Assembly (NCBI RefSeq): GCF_031178195.1
Contig: NZ_JAPSJL010000004.1
Location: 186,001 to 250,000, forward strand
Reading direction: 5' to 3'
From: Zhihengliuella sp.
GTDB lineage: Bacteria; Actinomycetota; Actinomycetes; Actinomycetales; Micrococcaceae
Length of the DNA stretch: 64,000 nucleotides
The notes under the pieces are model-generated. The model was not told the origin of the DNA. It worked only from the letters and a program-made list of their open reading frames with translations, and made no database searches. The first letter of the stretch is position 1, and the number at the start of each line of letters is the position of its first letter. Positions 16,444 to 24,311 of this stretch are shown here, one piece after another. The position numbers were made by a program, and so were the translations under genes.

Positions 16444-17712
16444 ATGCCCCAGGAGCAGCTCGGCCAAGAGGGGCGAGGGCCCGGAGCCGACGCCCCCGGA
16501 CGGGAGGCCCTCGAACAGGAGTCCCCCGGGCAGGACGGAGCCGGACGCACCGGGCCGCTGGCCGGCGTCGTCGTGGCCGACCTGAGCCGGGTCCTCGCCG
16601 GGCCCTACGCCACCATGCTCCTGGCCGACATGGGCGCCACGGTCATCAAGGTGGAGAGCCCCCGCGGCGACGACACACGGGCCTGGTCCCCGCCCGAGCG
16701 CGACGGCGAGAGCACCTACTTCCTCGCGGCCAACCGGAACAAGCGCTCGATCGCCCTGGACTTCGCGGACCCGGAGGACCGGCGCGTCCTCGACGCGATC
16801 ATCGCCCGGGCCGACATCCTCGTCGAGAACTTCCGGCCCGGCACCCTCGCCCGGCACGGGCTCGACTACGCGACGCTCGCGGACCGGCATCCGGGCCTGG
16901 TCTACACGTCGATCACCGGGTTCGGGACCGGCGCCGGGGCCGGGCTGCCCGGGTACGACCTGCTCGCCCAGGCCGCGTCCGGATTCATGTCCGTCACGGG
17001 TGAGGCGGAGGGCGAGCCGATGCGGGCCGGCGTCGCGCTCTTCGACGTCGTGACCGGCCTGCATGCCGCCGTCGGCACCCTCGCCGCGTACCTCGAGAGC
17101 CGGGAGTCGGGCCGTGGCCAGCACGTCGAGTTCGACCTGCTGACCTCCGCGCTGTCCGGACTGGTGAACCAGGCGTCGGCGTTCGTCGCCGGCGGGCACG
17201 TGCCGCACCGGATGGGCAACGACCATCCGAGTCTCTTCCCCTACGGCCCCTTCGCGGCCCGGGACGGACGGCTCGTGATCGCGGTCGGCAACGATGCCCA
17301 GTTCCGCCGGCTGTGCACGGTGCTGGGGCTCGACGCCGTGGCCGGGGACGAGCGCTTCGCGACGTCCCACGCGCGCAGCGTCCACCGGGAGGAGCTGCGT
17401 CCGCTGCTCGCCGAGCGGCTGGCGCGGCGCGGCGCGGAGGAGTGGTTCGGGGCGCTGCGGGCCGCGCAGGTCCCCTGCGCCCCGATCCTCTCGATCGCCG
17501 GCGGCGTCGAGCTCGCGGAGAGTCTCGGGCTCGGCCCGGTCGTGGAGACCGGCGGGGCTGTGCCGGACGACGACGGCCGACGGATCCCGACCATCCGGAA
17601 CCCGGCCACGTTCTCCCGCACGCCGGTCAGCCATGCGGGCGCGCCGCCGCGGCTCGACGCCGACCGGGACGCCGTGCTCCGCTGGCTCGGCGGCGATCCG
17701 CTCAGGGCGTGA
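16444..17712 (+). CDS. CaiB/BaiF family III CoA-transferase (glutarate-type)
   Basis: The 422-aa protein is a family III CoA-transferase: LSRVLAGPYATMLLADMGATVIKVE near the start, NRNKRSIALDF, and the catalytic aspartate in HVEFDLLTSAL. The blocks GNDHPSLFPYGPF and VGNDAQFRRLC resemble succinate-hydroxymethylglutarate CoA-transferase (SUGCT/GcdG), which moves CoA from succinyl-CoA to glutarate. Lying divergent from a glutaryl-CoA dehydrogenase and its LysR regulator, it most likely activates glutarate or a related dicarboxylate. ATG 16444 has an AAGGAGA site. The first 35 residues are a disordered Gly/Glu-rich extension. Its last 11 bases overlap the oppositely oriented hydroxyacid dehydrogenase gene. 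Confidence 0.87.
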   Translation: MPQEQLGQEGRGPGADAPGREALEQESPGQDGAGRTGPLAGVVVADLSRVLAGPYATMLLADMGATVIKVESPRGDDTRAWSPPERDGESTYFLAANRNKRSIALDFADPEDRRVLDAIIARADILVENFRPGTLARHGLDYATLADRHPGLVYTSITGFGTGAGAGLPGYDLLAQAASGFMSVTGEAEGEPMRAGVALFDVVTGLHAAVGTLAAYLESRESGRGQHVEFDLLTSALSGLVNQASAFVAGGHVPHRMGNDHPSLFPYGPFAARDGRLVIAVGNDAQFRRLCTVLGLDAVAGDERFATSHARSVHREELRPLLAERLARRGAEEWFGALRAAQVPCAPILSIAGGVELAESLGLGPVVETGGAVPDDDGRRIPTIRNPATFSRTPVSHAGAPPRLDADRDAVLRWLGGDPLRA

Positions 17713-18652
17713 GGACCCGGACGGGCCGCCCGTCGGTCCAGGCCCGTACGTCCTCGAGGGCGTCCTGGTAGAAGATCCGGTACTGCTCCCGCGTGACGTA
17801 GCCGAGGTGTGGCGTCAGGAGGGCGCGCGGCGCCTCGAGGAGCTGATGCCCGGGCTGGAGCGGTTCGTCGTCGTACACGTCCAAGGCGGCGCCGCCGAGG
17901 GTGCCCTCCTCGAGCGCGGCGATGAGGGCGTCGGTGTCCACGATGCCGGCGCGGGAGGTGTTGACCAGGAGGCCGTCGGGGCCGAGCGCCTCGAGCTCGG
18001 CGCGGCCGACAAGGCCCCGGGTCCGGTCGGAGAGGCGCGTGGTGATGGCGACGATGTCCGACTCGGCGAACAGTCCCGCCTGGTCCACCAGGCGCGCCCC
18101 GGCGGCGTCCGCCCGCGCGGCCGTGAGGTTCTCGCTCCAGGCGAGGACGTCCATCTCGAAGACGCGGGCGTAGGCCGCCAGGCGCGTGCCGATCCTCCCG
18201 AGCCCGAGGATTCCCAGAGTCTTCCCGGCGAGCTCGGTGCCGACGCCGGTCTGCCAGCCGCCCTCGCGCAGCGCCTCCTGCTGGCCGGGGATGTCCCGGA
18301 CGGCGGCCATCAGCAGCGCCCACGTCAGCTCCGGGGCGGCCGTGGGGGAGGAGCCGGTGCCGCAGACGGTGATCCCGAGGTCGTTCGCGGCGGCGACGTC
18401 GATCGAGGCGTTCCGCGCGCCGGTCGTGACGAGGAGCTCGAGGTCCGGGAGCTCCTCCAGGAGGCTCCGGTCGAAGGCCGTGCGCTCGCGCATCGCGACG
18501 ACGGCGGCGAACCCCTGCAACTCGGCGACCAGCTCGCGGCCGGTCACGTGGCGGCGGAACGTCTGCACCTCCCAGCCGGCGAGCTCGCCCCAGTCGGCGC
18601 AGTCGCGCGCGACGTCCTGATAGTCGTCCAGCAGCGCCAGTCTCCGCATCAT
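17702..18652 (-). CDS. D-isomer-specific 2-hydroxyacid dehydrogenase family protein
   Basis: The 316-aa protein has the two-domain fold of D-2-hydroxyacid dehydrogenases. The NAD motif is LGILGLGRIGTRLA, the arginine block NTSRAGIVDTDAL and the late histidine HLGYVTREQY are present, and a glutamate lies in the DDEPL loop region. The enzyme would interconvert a 2-keto and a D-2-hydroxy acid with NAD(H). It is the last gene of a three-gene operon after an acyl-CoA dehydrogenase and an SDR, so the substrate may belong to that unknown pathway. ATG codons at 18652 and 18649 are both usable. The 3' end overlaps the convergent CoA-transferase gene by 11 bases. Confidence 0.87.
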   Translation of the reverse strand: MMRRLALLDDYQDVARDCADWGELAGWEVQTFRRHVTGRELVAELQGFAAVVAMRERTAFDRSLLEELPDLELLVTTGARNASIDVAAANDLGITVCGTGSSPTAAPELTWALLMAAVRDIPGQQEALREGGWQTGVGTELAGKTLGILGLGRIGTRLAAYARVFEMDVLAWSENLTAARADAAGARLVDQAGLFAESDIVAITTRLSDRTRGLVGRAELEALGPDGLLVNTSRAGIVDTDALIAALEEGTLGGAALDVYDDEPLQPGHQLLEAPRALLTPHLGYVTREQYRIFYQDALEDVRAWTDGRPVRVLTP

Positions 18653-18707
18653 AGCCCGATGCTACCGCCGGCGAAGACGCAGGTCACCGGGGCAGGCGGC
18701 CGGGCCG

Positions 18708-19550
18708 CTACGCCATGGTCAGGCCGCCGCTGACCGAGAGCGTCTGGCCGGTCACGTAGCCGGCGTCCGGCGACGCGAAGAAATCGACGGCGGCCGCGAG
18801 ATCCTCCGGCAGCGCCAGCCGCCGCATCGGGATGGCCCGGATCAGGGCCTCCCGGAGCTTCGGGCTGTCCGCGCTGATCTGCTCGAACAGGGGCGTGTCC
18901 GCCGGGCCCGGGCAGACGCAGTTCGCCGTGATGCCGTGCCGGGCGGCCTCCCGGGCGAGCGTCTTCGTGAAGGCGATGACACCGCCCTTCGCCGCCGAGT
19001 AGACGGCCTCGCCGCTGGAGCCGACCCGTCCGGCGTCGGACGCGATGTTCACGATCCGCCCGCCGAAGTCCGGATCCTCCCGCCGCTGCTCCGCCATCAC
19101 CGGGACCACGGCCTGCGCGAAGTGCAGCGTGCCGTAGAGGCTGATGCCGATGATCCGGTCCCAGTCCGCCGGGTCGGAGTCGACGAACGGGCCCACCCGG
19201 TCCCAGCCGGCGTTGTTGACGAGCACATCGATCCGGCCGTACCGCTCGCGGACGCGCGCGACGACGTCGTCCACGTCCGCGCGCTGCGTGACGTCGGCGC
19301 GGACGCCCCATGCCCGGCCGCCGGCCGCGGTGATCTCCTCGCCCACGCGGGCCGCGGACTCCTCGTCGATGTCGGCGATGACGACGACGTTGCCCGCCGC
19401 CGCGAGCCGGTGCGCGATGCCGCGCCCGATGCCGGAACCGGCGCCCGTGACGATGGCGACCCGCTCGGTGCCGGACGAGTCGTTGCCGGAGGCGGCGGTG
19501 GCCGAGGGGGCGCGGCCGGAGGGGTGGGTGCTGGTGCTCTCGGTGGTCAT
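18708..19550 (-). CDS. SDR family NAD(P)-dependent oxidoreductase
   Basis: The 280-aa classical short-chain dehydrogenase has the cofactor motif VTGAGSGIGRG, an acidic residue after strand 2 (VIADIDEES, which favours NAD), NNAG, and the catalytic Ser-Tyr-Lys set ending in YSAAKGG. The first 29 residues are a Ser/Thr-rich extension not found in most homologues. A GGGAGA site precedes ATG 19550. It lies 53 bases after an acyl-CoA dehydrogenase and 55 bases before a hydroxyacid dehydrogenase. A hydroxyacyl-CoA dehydrogenase step (BadH-like) would fit, but this is inference. Confidence 0.87.
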   Translation of the reverse strand: MTTESTSTHPSGRAPSATAASGNDSSGTERVAIVTGAGSGIGRGIAHRLAAAGNVVVIADIDEESAARVGEEITAAGGRAWGVRADVTQRADVDDVVARVRERYGRIDVLVNNAGWDRVGPFVDSDPADWDRIIGISLYGTLHFAQAVVPVMAEQRREDPDFGGRIVNIASDAGRVGSSGEAVYSAAKGGVIAFTKTLAREAARHGITANCVCPGPADTPLFEQISADSPKLREALIRAIPMRRLALPEDLAAAVDFFASPDAGYVTGQTLSVSGGLTMA

Positions 19551-19603
19551 GCTGTCTCCCTTCCCGGGACTGGTCTGCGCTGCTGGCCGTCGGGGTCCTG
19601 TGC

Positions 19604-20749
19604 TCACGGGGCGAACTCGCGCCCGACCTTCTGGCGGGCGATCACCATCTTCATGATCTGCGCGGTGCCGTCGCCGATCTGCAGCCCCAGGACGTCGCGC
19701 ATCCGCTGCTCGAAGGGCAGCGTGGTGGTGTACCCGAGCTGGCCGTGGAGCAGCAGGCACTGGTTGATCACGTCGTAGGCCGTCTTGGGGGCCCACCATT
19801 TGCACATGGCCGCCTGGGCGGTGTGCGGCAGGCCCTGGTCCTTCAGCCACAGGGTCTGGTAGCAGAGGAGCCGCGCCGCGGTCAGCAGCGTCTCCGCCTC
19901 CGCGAGCGGGAAGGCGACCCCCTGGAAACTGCTCAGCGGGTGGTCGAACGCGGTGCGCTGGCGGGTGTAGTCCCAGGTCTCGTCCACCGAGGCGGCGGCC
20001 GGGCCGATGCACTGCAGGCCGATGAGCGCCCGGGAGTAGTCGAAGCCCTGCATGACCTGGACGAATCCCTCGCCCTCCACGCCGATCAGGTGCTCGGCGG
20101 GGACGCGCACGTCCGTCAGGTGGGCGAGGCCGCGGGAGACGGCCCGGGTCCCCATGTCCGGGGAGCGCTCGAGCTCGACGCCGGGCGCGTCCAGCTCCAC
20201 CAGGAACGCGCTGATCCCGTGCCCGCGGCTGGCGTCGGGATCCGTCTTCGCGAACACCACGGTGGCCTCGGCCTGCAGTGCGAAGGACATCGACTTGGTC
20301 CCGTTCAGCACCCAGTCGGACCCGTCGCGACGGGCCGCCAGCTTGGGACTGCCGGCGTCGGACCCGGCCTGGGGCTCCGAGAGCCCGATGGCGACGATGC
20401 CCTCGCCCGAGGTGATGCGCGGGACCCAGCGTCCGGCGAGCTCCTCCGGGGCGTGGTGGGCGAGGATCTGCCCCACGAGTGAGCCGATGATCTGCAGGTA
20501 GGCGACGTTGAAGTCGCCCCGCGCGATCTCCTCGGTGATCATGCCGGAGGTCAGCCGCTCCTCGTCGCGGCCGCCCCAGCGCTCGGGGAGCTCGGGAGCG
20601 ATGAGGCCCAGCCTGCCGATCTCCTGGCGCAGCTCGGGCTCGATCCGCGCGTCACGCTCGCGCTGGGCATAGTCGGGGGCGATGCGCTCGGCGATCCTGC
20701 GAGCCGCCGCGGCCAGTTGCTGCTGGGACTCGGTGGGTGTGAAGTCCAT
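19604..20749 (-). CDS. Acyl-CoA dehydrogenase with Asp at the usual catalytic Glu position
   Basis: The 381-aa flavoprotein is a full-length acyl-CoA dehydrogenase: IGLSEPQAGSDAG and VLNGTKSMSF bind FAD and substrate, and LLHGQLGYTTTLPFEQRMRDVLGLQIGD lies near the C-terminus in short pieces. Where many family members read YEGT with a catalytic glutamate, this protein reads IGDGTAQ, with aspartate. Some alicyclic acyl-CoA dehydrogenases use an aspartate base, so a cyclic or unusual acyl-CoA is possible (inference). It is the first gene of a three-gene operon. ATG 20749 fits the normal N-terminus (DFTPTESQQQL). A perfect palindrome lies 71-92 bases upstream. Confidence 0.86.
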   Translation of the reverse strand: MDFTPTESQQQLAAAARRIAERIAPDYAQRERDARIEPELRQEIGRLGLIAPELPERWGGRDEERLTSGMITEEIARGDFNVAYLQIIGSLVGQILAHHAPEELAGRWVPRITSGEGIVAIGLSEPQAGSDAGSPKLAARRDGSDWVLNGTKSMSFALQAEATVVFAKTDPDASRGHGISAFLVELDAPGVELERSPDMGTRAVSRGLAHLTDVRVPAEHLIGVEGEGFVQVMQGFDYSRALIGLQCIGPAAASVDETWDYTRQRTAFDHPLSSFQGVAFPLAEAETLLTAARLLCYQTLWLKDQGLPHTAQAAMCKWWAPKTAYDVINQCLLLHGQLGYTTTLPFEQRMRDVLGLQIGDGTAQIMKMVIARQKVGREFAP

Positions 20750-20819
20750 TGATCCTCTTCGCCGTTGAAGCGGGCCGGCCGTCACGGCTCCGCGGGGTGT
20801 GCGGGCCGTCGAGCCGACG

Positions 20820-20841
20820 CATCGGACGACGTTGTCCGATG
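20820..20841. promoter_or_regulatory. Perfect palindromic operator CATCGGAC-N6-GTCCGATG
   Basis: The 8-bp arms at 20820-20827 and 20834-20841 are perfect inverted repeats around GACGTT. The site lies 71 bases before the acyl-CoA dehydrogenase start and 93 bases before the divergent nuclease-like gene. The size and symmetry suit a TetR- or GntR-type dimer. No regulator gene is adjacent. Confidence 0.65.
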
Positions 20842-20933
20842 TGAGGCACGTTACAGAGCGCGCGAGGGGGCGGCAACTCGGTCCTGACCACGGGGGAGAA
20901 GTGTCTGCAGTGAGGTCGGGTAGCGTCCCACCC

Positions 20934-21611
20934 ATGGAGATCTGGGAACCGGAGGCGGAGGCCGTTGATGCCAAATTCGAAGCAGCCTGGGCGGTTTTCG
21001 CCCATTCCTGTGGTCGGCAGTGGGCGAACGAACCGACGTTCCAAGCATGGTTCGCGCATTACTTGATCGGCCAGTTCGGATTCGACCGGGTCGGCCGCGA
21101 GGCCATCTTCAATGAGGACCGTTTCAGGTTGCGCCCCCGTCCGCGCACGGAGGTGAAACCTGACATCGTGGTCATGCGGAAGCCGGGCATCATGTTGCCT
21201 CACTATGCGAATAAGCTGGCCAAATCGACAGACTTGTCGGGAATCGGACTCATGCGCCATCTCGCCGTCGTTTCAGAATTGAAGGTTGGCGTCTCGACTG
21301 CGAACGGTTTGGACCGTCGGGCGATTCGCACCGACATCGAGAAGTTGTCGCACTTACTGGACGAACACGAATACGTCAACGGGACGCAGGCGCCGTTGGC
21401 CTATGCGTGTGTCTTGGACAATCACCCGAAGAGGCGTACTTCGCGTGTGGAGATGGAGGAGCTTCTCGCCGATGCAGGGGTTCGTCCCGACGTCAGGCTG
21501 CTCTTCGCATCGCCGGAGCAGCGACCAAGCGGGCCGTCTGACGGCCGACTGCACTGGGGAGTCGGTCGAAGCCCCCAGGGGGCCACCGAGTCCGATCCCG
21601 AACGCGGATAG
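20934..21611 (+). CDS. Hypothetical PD-(D/E)XK-like protein, low-GC outlier
   Basis: The 225-aa protein has no family I can name. Around residues 65-110 it shows KPDIVVM followed about 35 residues later by SELKVG, matching the PD...(D/E)XK core of restriction-type nucleases; a leading glutamate-bearing helix is also present. The gene uses TTG, AAA, ATT and GAA codons freely and is visibly poorer in GC than all its neighbours, a sign of recent transfer. ATG 20934 opens the compositional island. No methyltransferase or partner lies beside it; the next gene encodes a DUF2637 membrane protein. A defence or mobile-element function is possible but unproven. Confidence 0.6.
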   Translation: MEIWEPEAEAVDAKFEAAWAVFAHSCGRQWANEPTFQAWFAHYLIGQFGFDRVGREAIFNEDRFRLRPRPRTEVKPDIVVMRKPGIMLPHYANKLAKSTDLSGIGLMRHLAVVSELKVGVSTANGLDRRAIRTDIEKLSHLLDEHEYVNGTQAPLAYACVLDNHPKRRTSRVEMEELLADAGVRPDVRLLFASPEQRPSGPSDGRLHWGVGRSPQGATESDPERG

Positions 21612-21680
21612 GATTCACGAGGGCCGTTCGGCCCGGCCAGACCGTTGGTCACCCCGTACTCCCAGGAGACACGCCGCCGC

Positions 21681-22436
21681 ATGAAGACCACCAAGATCCC
21701 CAATGAGCCGCACAAGGCAGTTCTCTGGACGGCCGTCGGCGCCACGGTCGTCATCGCCGTCGGCGCCTTCATCCTCTCCTTCGCGGCCCTGACCGATCTG
21801 GCGCAGCGGTCCGGCATCGAGGCGCACCTCGCCTGGATCTGGCCGATCATCGTCGACGGCATGATCGTCGCCGCCACCGTCGCGATCGTGGCGCTCAACG
21901 GCCACGACCGCCGCGCCATGATCTACCCGTGGTCGCTGCTCTTCTTCGGCGCGATCGTCTCCACGGCCGCGAACTCCGTGCACGCGATCCTCACGGTCGA
22001 GAGCACGCAGTCCGGCATCCCGCCGGTGGTCTCCGCGCTGGTCGCGGCCATGCCGCCGGTGGTGCTGCTCGCCATCACGCACCTGACCGTGCACATGTAC
22101 CAGAAGCGGGCCGAGGCCGCCGAGCAGCGGGCGCAGGAGCAAGCGCGCCTGGACGCCGAGCAGGCCGACCTCGACGCCGAGCGCGCAGCGCACCAGGCCG
22201 AGGTCGAGTCCGCCGCCGAGGCCAAGTACCGGGCGCTCTACGAGGCGCAGTACCAGCGCTTCACCGCCGAGCAGCGCGACGCCGGCTGGACCCCCGAGGA
22301 GGAGATGGACCCGGGGCTGGCCGCCGCCGAGGGGCTGGAGCCAGCAGCCGAGGCCGGGCCCGGGAATGCACCGCTTTACGACGACACGTGGGAGCGCATC
22401 GCGCCCGGGACCCCGGCCCCGCGCCCGCGCGACTGA
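21681..22436 (+). CDS. DUF2637 (SpdB-like) membrane protein
   Basis: The 251-aa protein has four hydrophobic segments in residues about 10-135: AVLWTAVGATVVIAVGAFIL, WIWPIIVDGMIVAATVAIVAL, the one around PWSLLFFGAIVSTA, and the one around VSALVAAMPPVVLLAI. A long charged coiled coil (EAAEQRAQEQARLDAEQADL in part) and an acidic tail follow. This is the DUF2637 layout, often found with spread or conjugation genes of actinobacterial plasmids, though chromosomal copies exist. ATG 21681 is chosen over GTG 21645 because AGGAGAC stands 10 bases upstream. The stop codon lies inside the first unit of a 20-bp tandem repeat. Confidence 0.8.
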   Translation: MKTTKIPNEPHKAVLWTAVGATVVIAVGAFILSFAALTDLAQRSGIEAHLAWIWPIIVDGMIVAATVAIVALNGHDRRAMIYPWSLLFFGAIVSTAANSVHAILTVESTQSGIPPVVSALVAAMPPVVLLAITHLTVHMYQKRAEAAEQRAQEQARLDAEQADLDAERAAHQAEVESAAEAKYRALYEAQYQRFTAEQRDAGWTPEEEMDPGLAAAEGLEPAAEAGPGNAPLYDDTWERIAPGTPAPRPRD

Positions 22437-22518
22437 ATCCTCGCCTGCGCGGCTGGGCCCCCGCCTGCGCGGCTGAGTCCGCGCCTGGGCGACTGAGTCC
22501 GCGCCTGGGCGACTGACC
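22427..22518. repeat. 20-bp tandem repeat, 4.6 copies, across a stop codon
   Basis: Units start at 22427, 22447, 22467, 22487 and 22507 (partial), each about G(C/G)GCG(G/A)CTG followed by a C-rich half. The first unit holds the end and TGA of the DUF2637 gene, and most later units repeat a CTGA. It is a minisatellite-like expansion. The units are adjacent with no spacers, so it is not a CRISPR array. Confidence 0.85.
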
Positions 22519-22615
22519 CGCGGTGGCTGCGCCGTCGTCGTACCCGCGCGGCCTGCCCGTCCCACTCGTGTGCCATGCTGAGGTCACTGCGACCGCCGAC
22601 CGAAGGGCACCGACC

Positions 22616-23392
22616 ATGAGCGAGCCGACCTACCGCACCGCCGATGAGGATGTCCTGCGCGAGCTCGCCGGCGTCGCCGAGGCCGCCGCGTACTTCCACG
22701 CGCGCCTGAACGAGCTCCGCGACTCGCAATTCGCCGGCGACTCGCTCCTGCCCGGGTGGACGCGCGCGCACGTCGTCGCGCACGTCGGCTACAACGCCTA
22801 CGCCCTGGCCCGCCTCATGACCTGGGCGGAGACCGGCGTCGAGACGCCCATGTACGCCTCCGCCGAGGCGCGCGATGCGGACATCGAGGCCGGCGCCGCG
22901 CTCGATCCGGGGTCCCTGCACTTCCTCTACGAGGATTCCCACCAGCAGCTCCTCGAGCACTGGCAGCGGATGGACGACGCCGCCTGGAGCGCCCGCGTCC
23001 GGACCCGGCAGGGCGCCGGGATCGCCGCCTCCACCACGGTGTGGATGCGCGCCCGCGAGCTCTGGCTGCACGCGATCGACCTCAATAGCGGCGCCGGTTT
23101 CGGCGATCTGCCCGAGCCGGTGCTCGCCCGGCTGTTGCGCAACGTCGAGGCCGCGTGGTCCGACCGCGAGGAGGCGCGGGGGCTGAGGCTGCGCCCGGCG
23201 GGCTCCCCGGCGACAGTTGCGGGGGCGGACGACGGCGATGCCGAGGCGGGCGCGGGCGTCACCGTGGTGACCGGCGAGCTGCCCGACCTCGCCGCTTGGG
23301 CGACAGGGCGGGCGCAGTCGCTGGACCGACTGCAGTTCGCCGGCGAGGGCTGGAACGGCGGCGCCCCGGCGCCTGCACCACGCTGGCTCTAG
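22616..23392 (+). CDS. Mycothiol-dependent maleylpyruvate isomerase family protein
   Basis: The 258-aa protein has the MDMPI/DinB-like four-helix fold. Metal histidines are visible in LLPGWTRAHVVAHVGYNA (near residue 45-60) and in RARELWLHAIDLN. The C-terminal domain follows, with LRLRPAG and a TGELPDLAAWATGR helix, as in maleylpyruvate isomerases that use mycothiol to turn maleylpyruvate into fumarylpyruvate in gentisate breakdown. No gentisate dioxygenase is nearby. The FAH-family gene 12 kb away could supply the next step, but a link is speculative. ATG 22616 is chosen because the open frame before it covers the repeat region. Confidence 0.85.
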   Translation: MSEPTYRTADEDVLRELAGVAEAAAYFHARLNELRDSQFAGDSLLPGWTRAHVVAHVGYNAYALARLMTWAETGVETPMYASAEARDADIEAGAALDPGSLHFLYEDSHQQLLEHWQRMDDAAWSARVRTRQGAGIAASTTVWMRARELWLHAIDLNSGAGFGDLPEPVLARLLRNVEAAWSDREEARGLRLRPAGSPATVAGADDGDAEAGAGVTVVTGELPDLAAWATGRAQSLDRLQFAGEGWNGGAPAPAPRWL

Positions 23393-23900
23393 GGCACACC
23401 TCGGGCAACTCGGCGGGAGGCTTTGGTCGCGGCGCCGTCGTGCTCCAAGATGTGGGTCGCCCTCGGTAACTTGATCCTGCAACCATTTCCCGGTTGCATC
23501 GTGGTAGAGATCGTCGTTCGCCCAAAGAGCGGACGATGTCCGCTGCGGAGGGTTGCCCCGGTCTTGGGTTGGGGCTTCCCATCTCACAGTCGCCGTGCGG
23601 CGAGCTGGCTGAACGCGTGCCATGCCATCAGCCAGTCCGTCCGCCGGCGCCCGGCGGGGAGCGAGAGTCGCTTGGGGGCGTTCCCCGCCGGCCCCTTCCT
23701 CTGCCGTGCTCGGGGCATGTTCTGGGCCCGTCCTGCCCGGTGATGCACTTTCTACGGAGTTCACAGGATCTTTCGATTGAAACACCACCGGCTCCACGAG
23801 AGTCTGGGTCTACGCCCGGGGGCGGGAATCCCGGACTGACAGCTTCATTTCTACTGACCGCAGCGGCTGGACCGCCTGCCGACGAAGTAAGGGGAGCGCC
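23393..23900. other. 508-bp gene-free gap with four perfect stem-loops
   Basis: I see no convincing gene here. An open + frame reaching from 23494 into the next gene has no homology-like features and poor codon structure. Instead there are four perfect inverted repeats: 23478-23484/23492-23498 (TGCAACC/GGTTGCA), 23528-23534/23538-23544 (AGCGGAC/GTCCGCT), 23605-23612/23628-23635 (CTGGCTGA/TCAGCCAG) and 23641-23647/23651-23657. The last 160 bases are less GC-rich and probably hold the promoter of the envelope cassette. A structured leader or small RNA is possible. Confidence 0.5.
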
Positions 23901-24311
23901 ATGACCCAACCGCATAACTCCACGGAGCCATCGACTCCGGAATTGATGACGCAACTCTCGGAGCAGACGTCGCGCCTCGTCCGGGACGAACTGAAACTGG
24001 CCCGCGCCGAACTGACCGCCAAGACCAAGCAGGGAGGGATGGGAGCCGGTTTCCTCGGTGCCGGCGGAATCCTCGCGTGGTTCGGGTTCGCGGCGCTCGT
24101 GACCACCGCCATCCTGGCCCTGGCTCTCGTCCTGCCGGCGTGGGCAGCGGCGCTGATCGTCACGGTGGTCCTGTTCGCGGCCGCCGGCATTGCCGCACTG
24201 CTGGGCAAGAAGAAGATCGAGAATCTCTCGCCCACCCCGGAGAAGACGAAGGCGAACGTCCAGCGCGACGTCGCAGAGGTAAAGGAGCACAGCCGCCATG
24301 AGCACGCCTGA
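23901..24311 (+). CDS. Phage holin family protein (actinobacterial holin-X type)
   Basis: The 136-aa protein has a charged N-terminal helix (QTSRLVRDELKLARAELT), two hydrophobic helices (about residues 50-75 and 80-103) and a Lys-rich cytoplasmic tail. This is the pattern of the putative actinobacterial holin-X / DUF1469 family. Despite the name, chromosomal members occur without phage genes and are thought to be envelope or stress proteins. It heads a four-gene cassette with DUF3618, DUF4235 and YihY proteins, and its last 14 bases overlap the next start. An AGGGGAG site precedes ATG 23901. Confidence 0.85.
   Translation: MTQPHNSTEPSTPELMTQLSEQTSRLVRDELKLARAELTAKTKQGGMGAGFLGAGGILAWFGFAALVTTAILALALVLPAWAAALIVTVVLFAAAGIAALLGKKKIENLSPTPEKTKANVQRDVAEVKEHSRHEHA

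Noticed and set aside
21645-21680. Upstream GTG start for the DUF2637 gene
   Set aside because: It has no ribosome site, whereas AGGAGAC stands at a usable distance before ATG 21681.
23494-23904. Possible 136-aa gene in the gap before the holin-like gene
   Set aside because: There is no ribosome site, it overlaps the next start, and its composition lacks domains or gene-like codon bias. The region is better explained as structured non-coding DNA.
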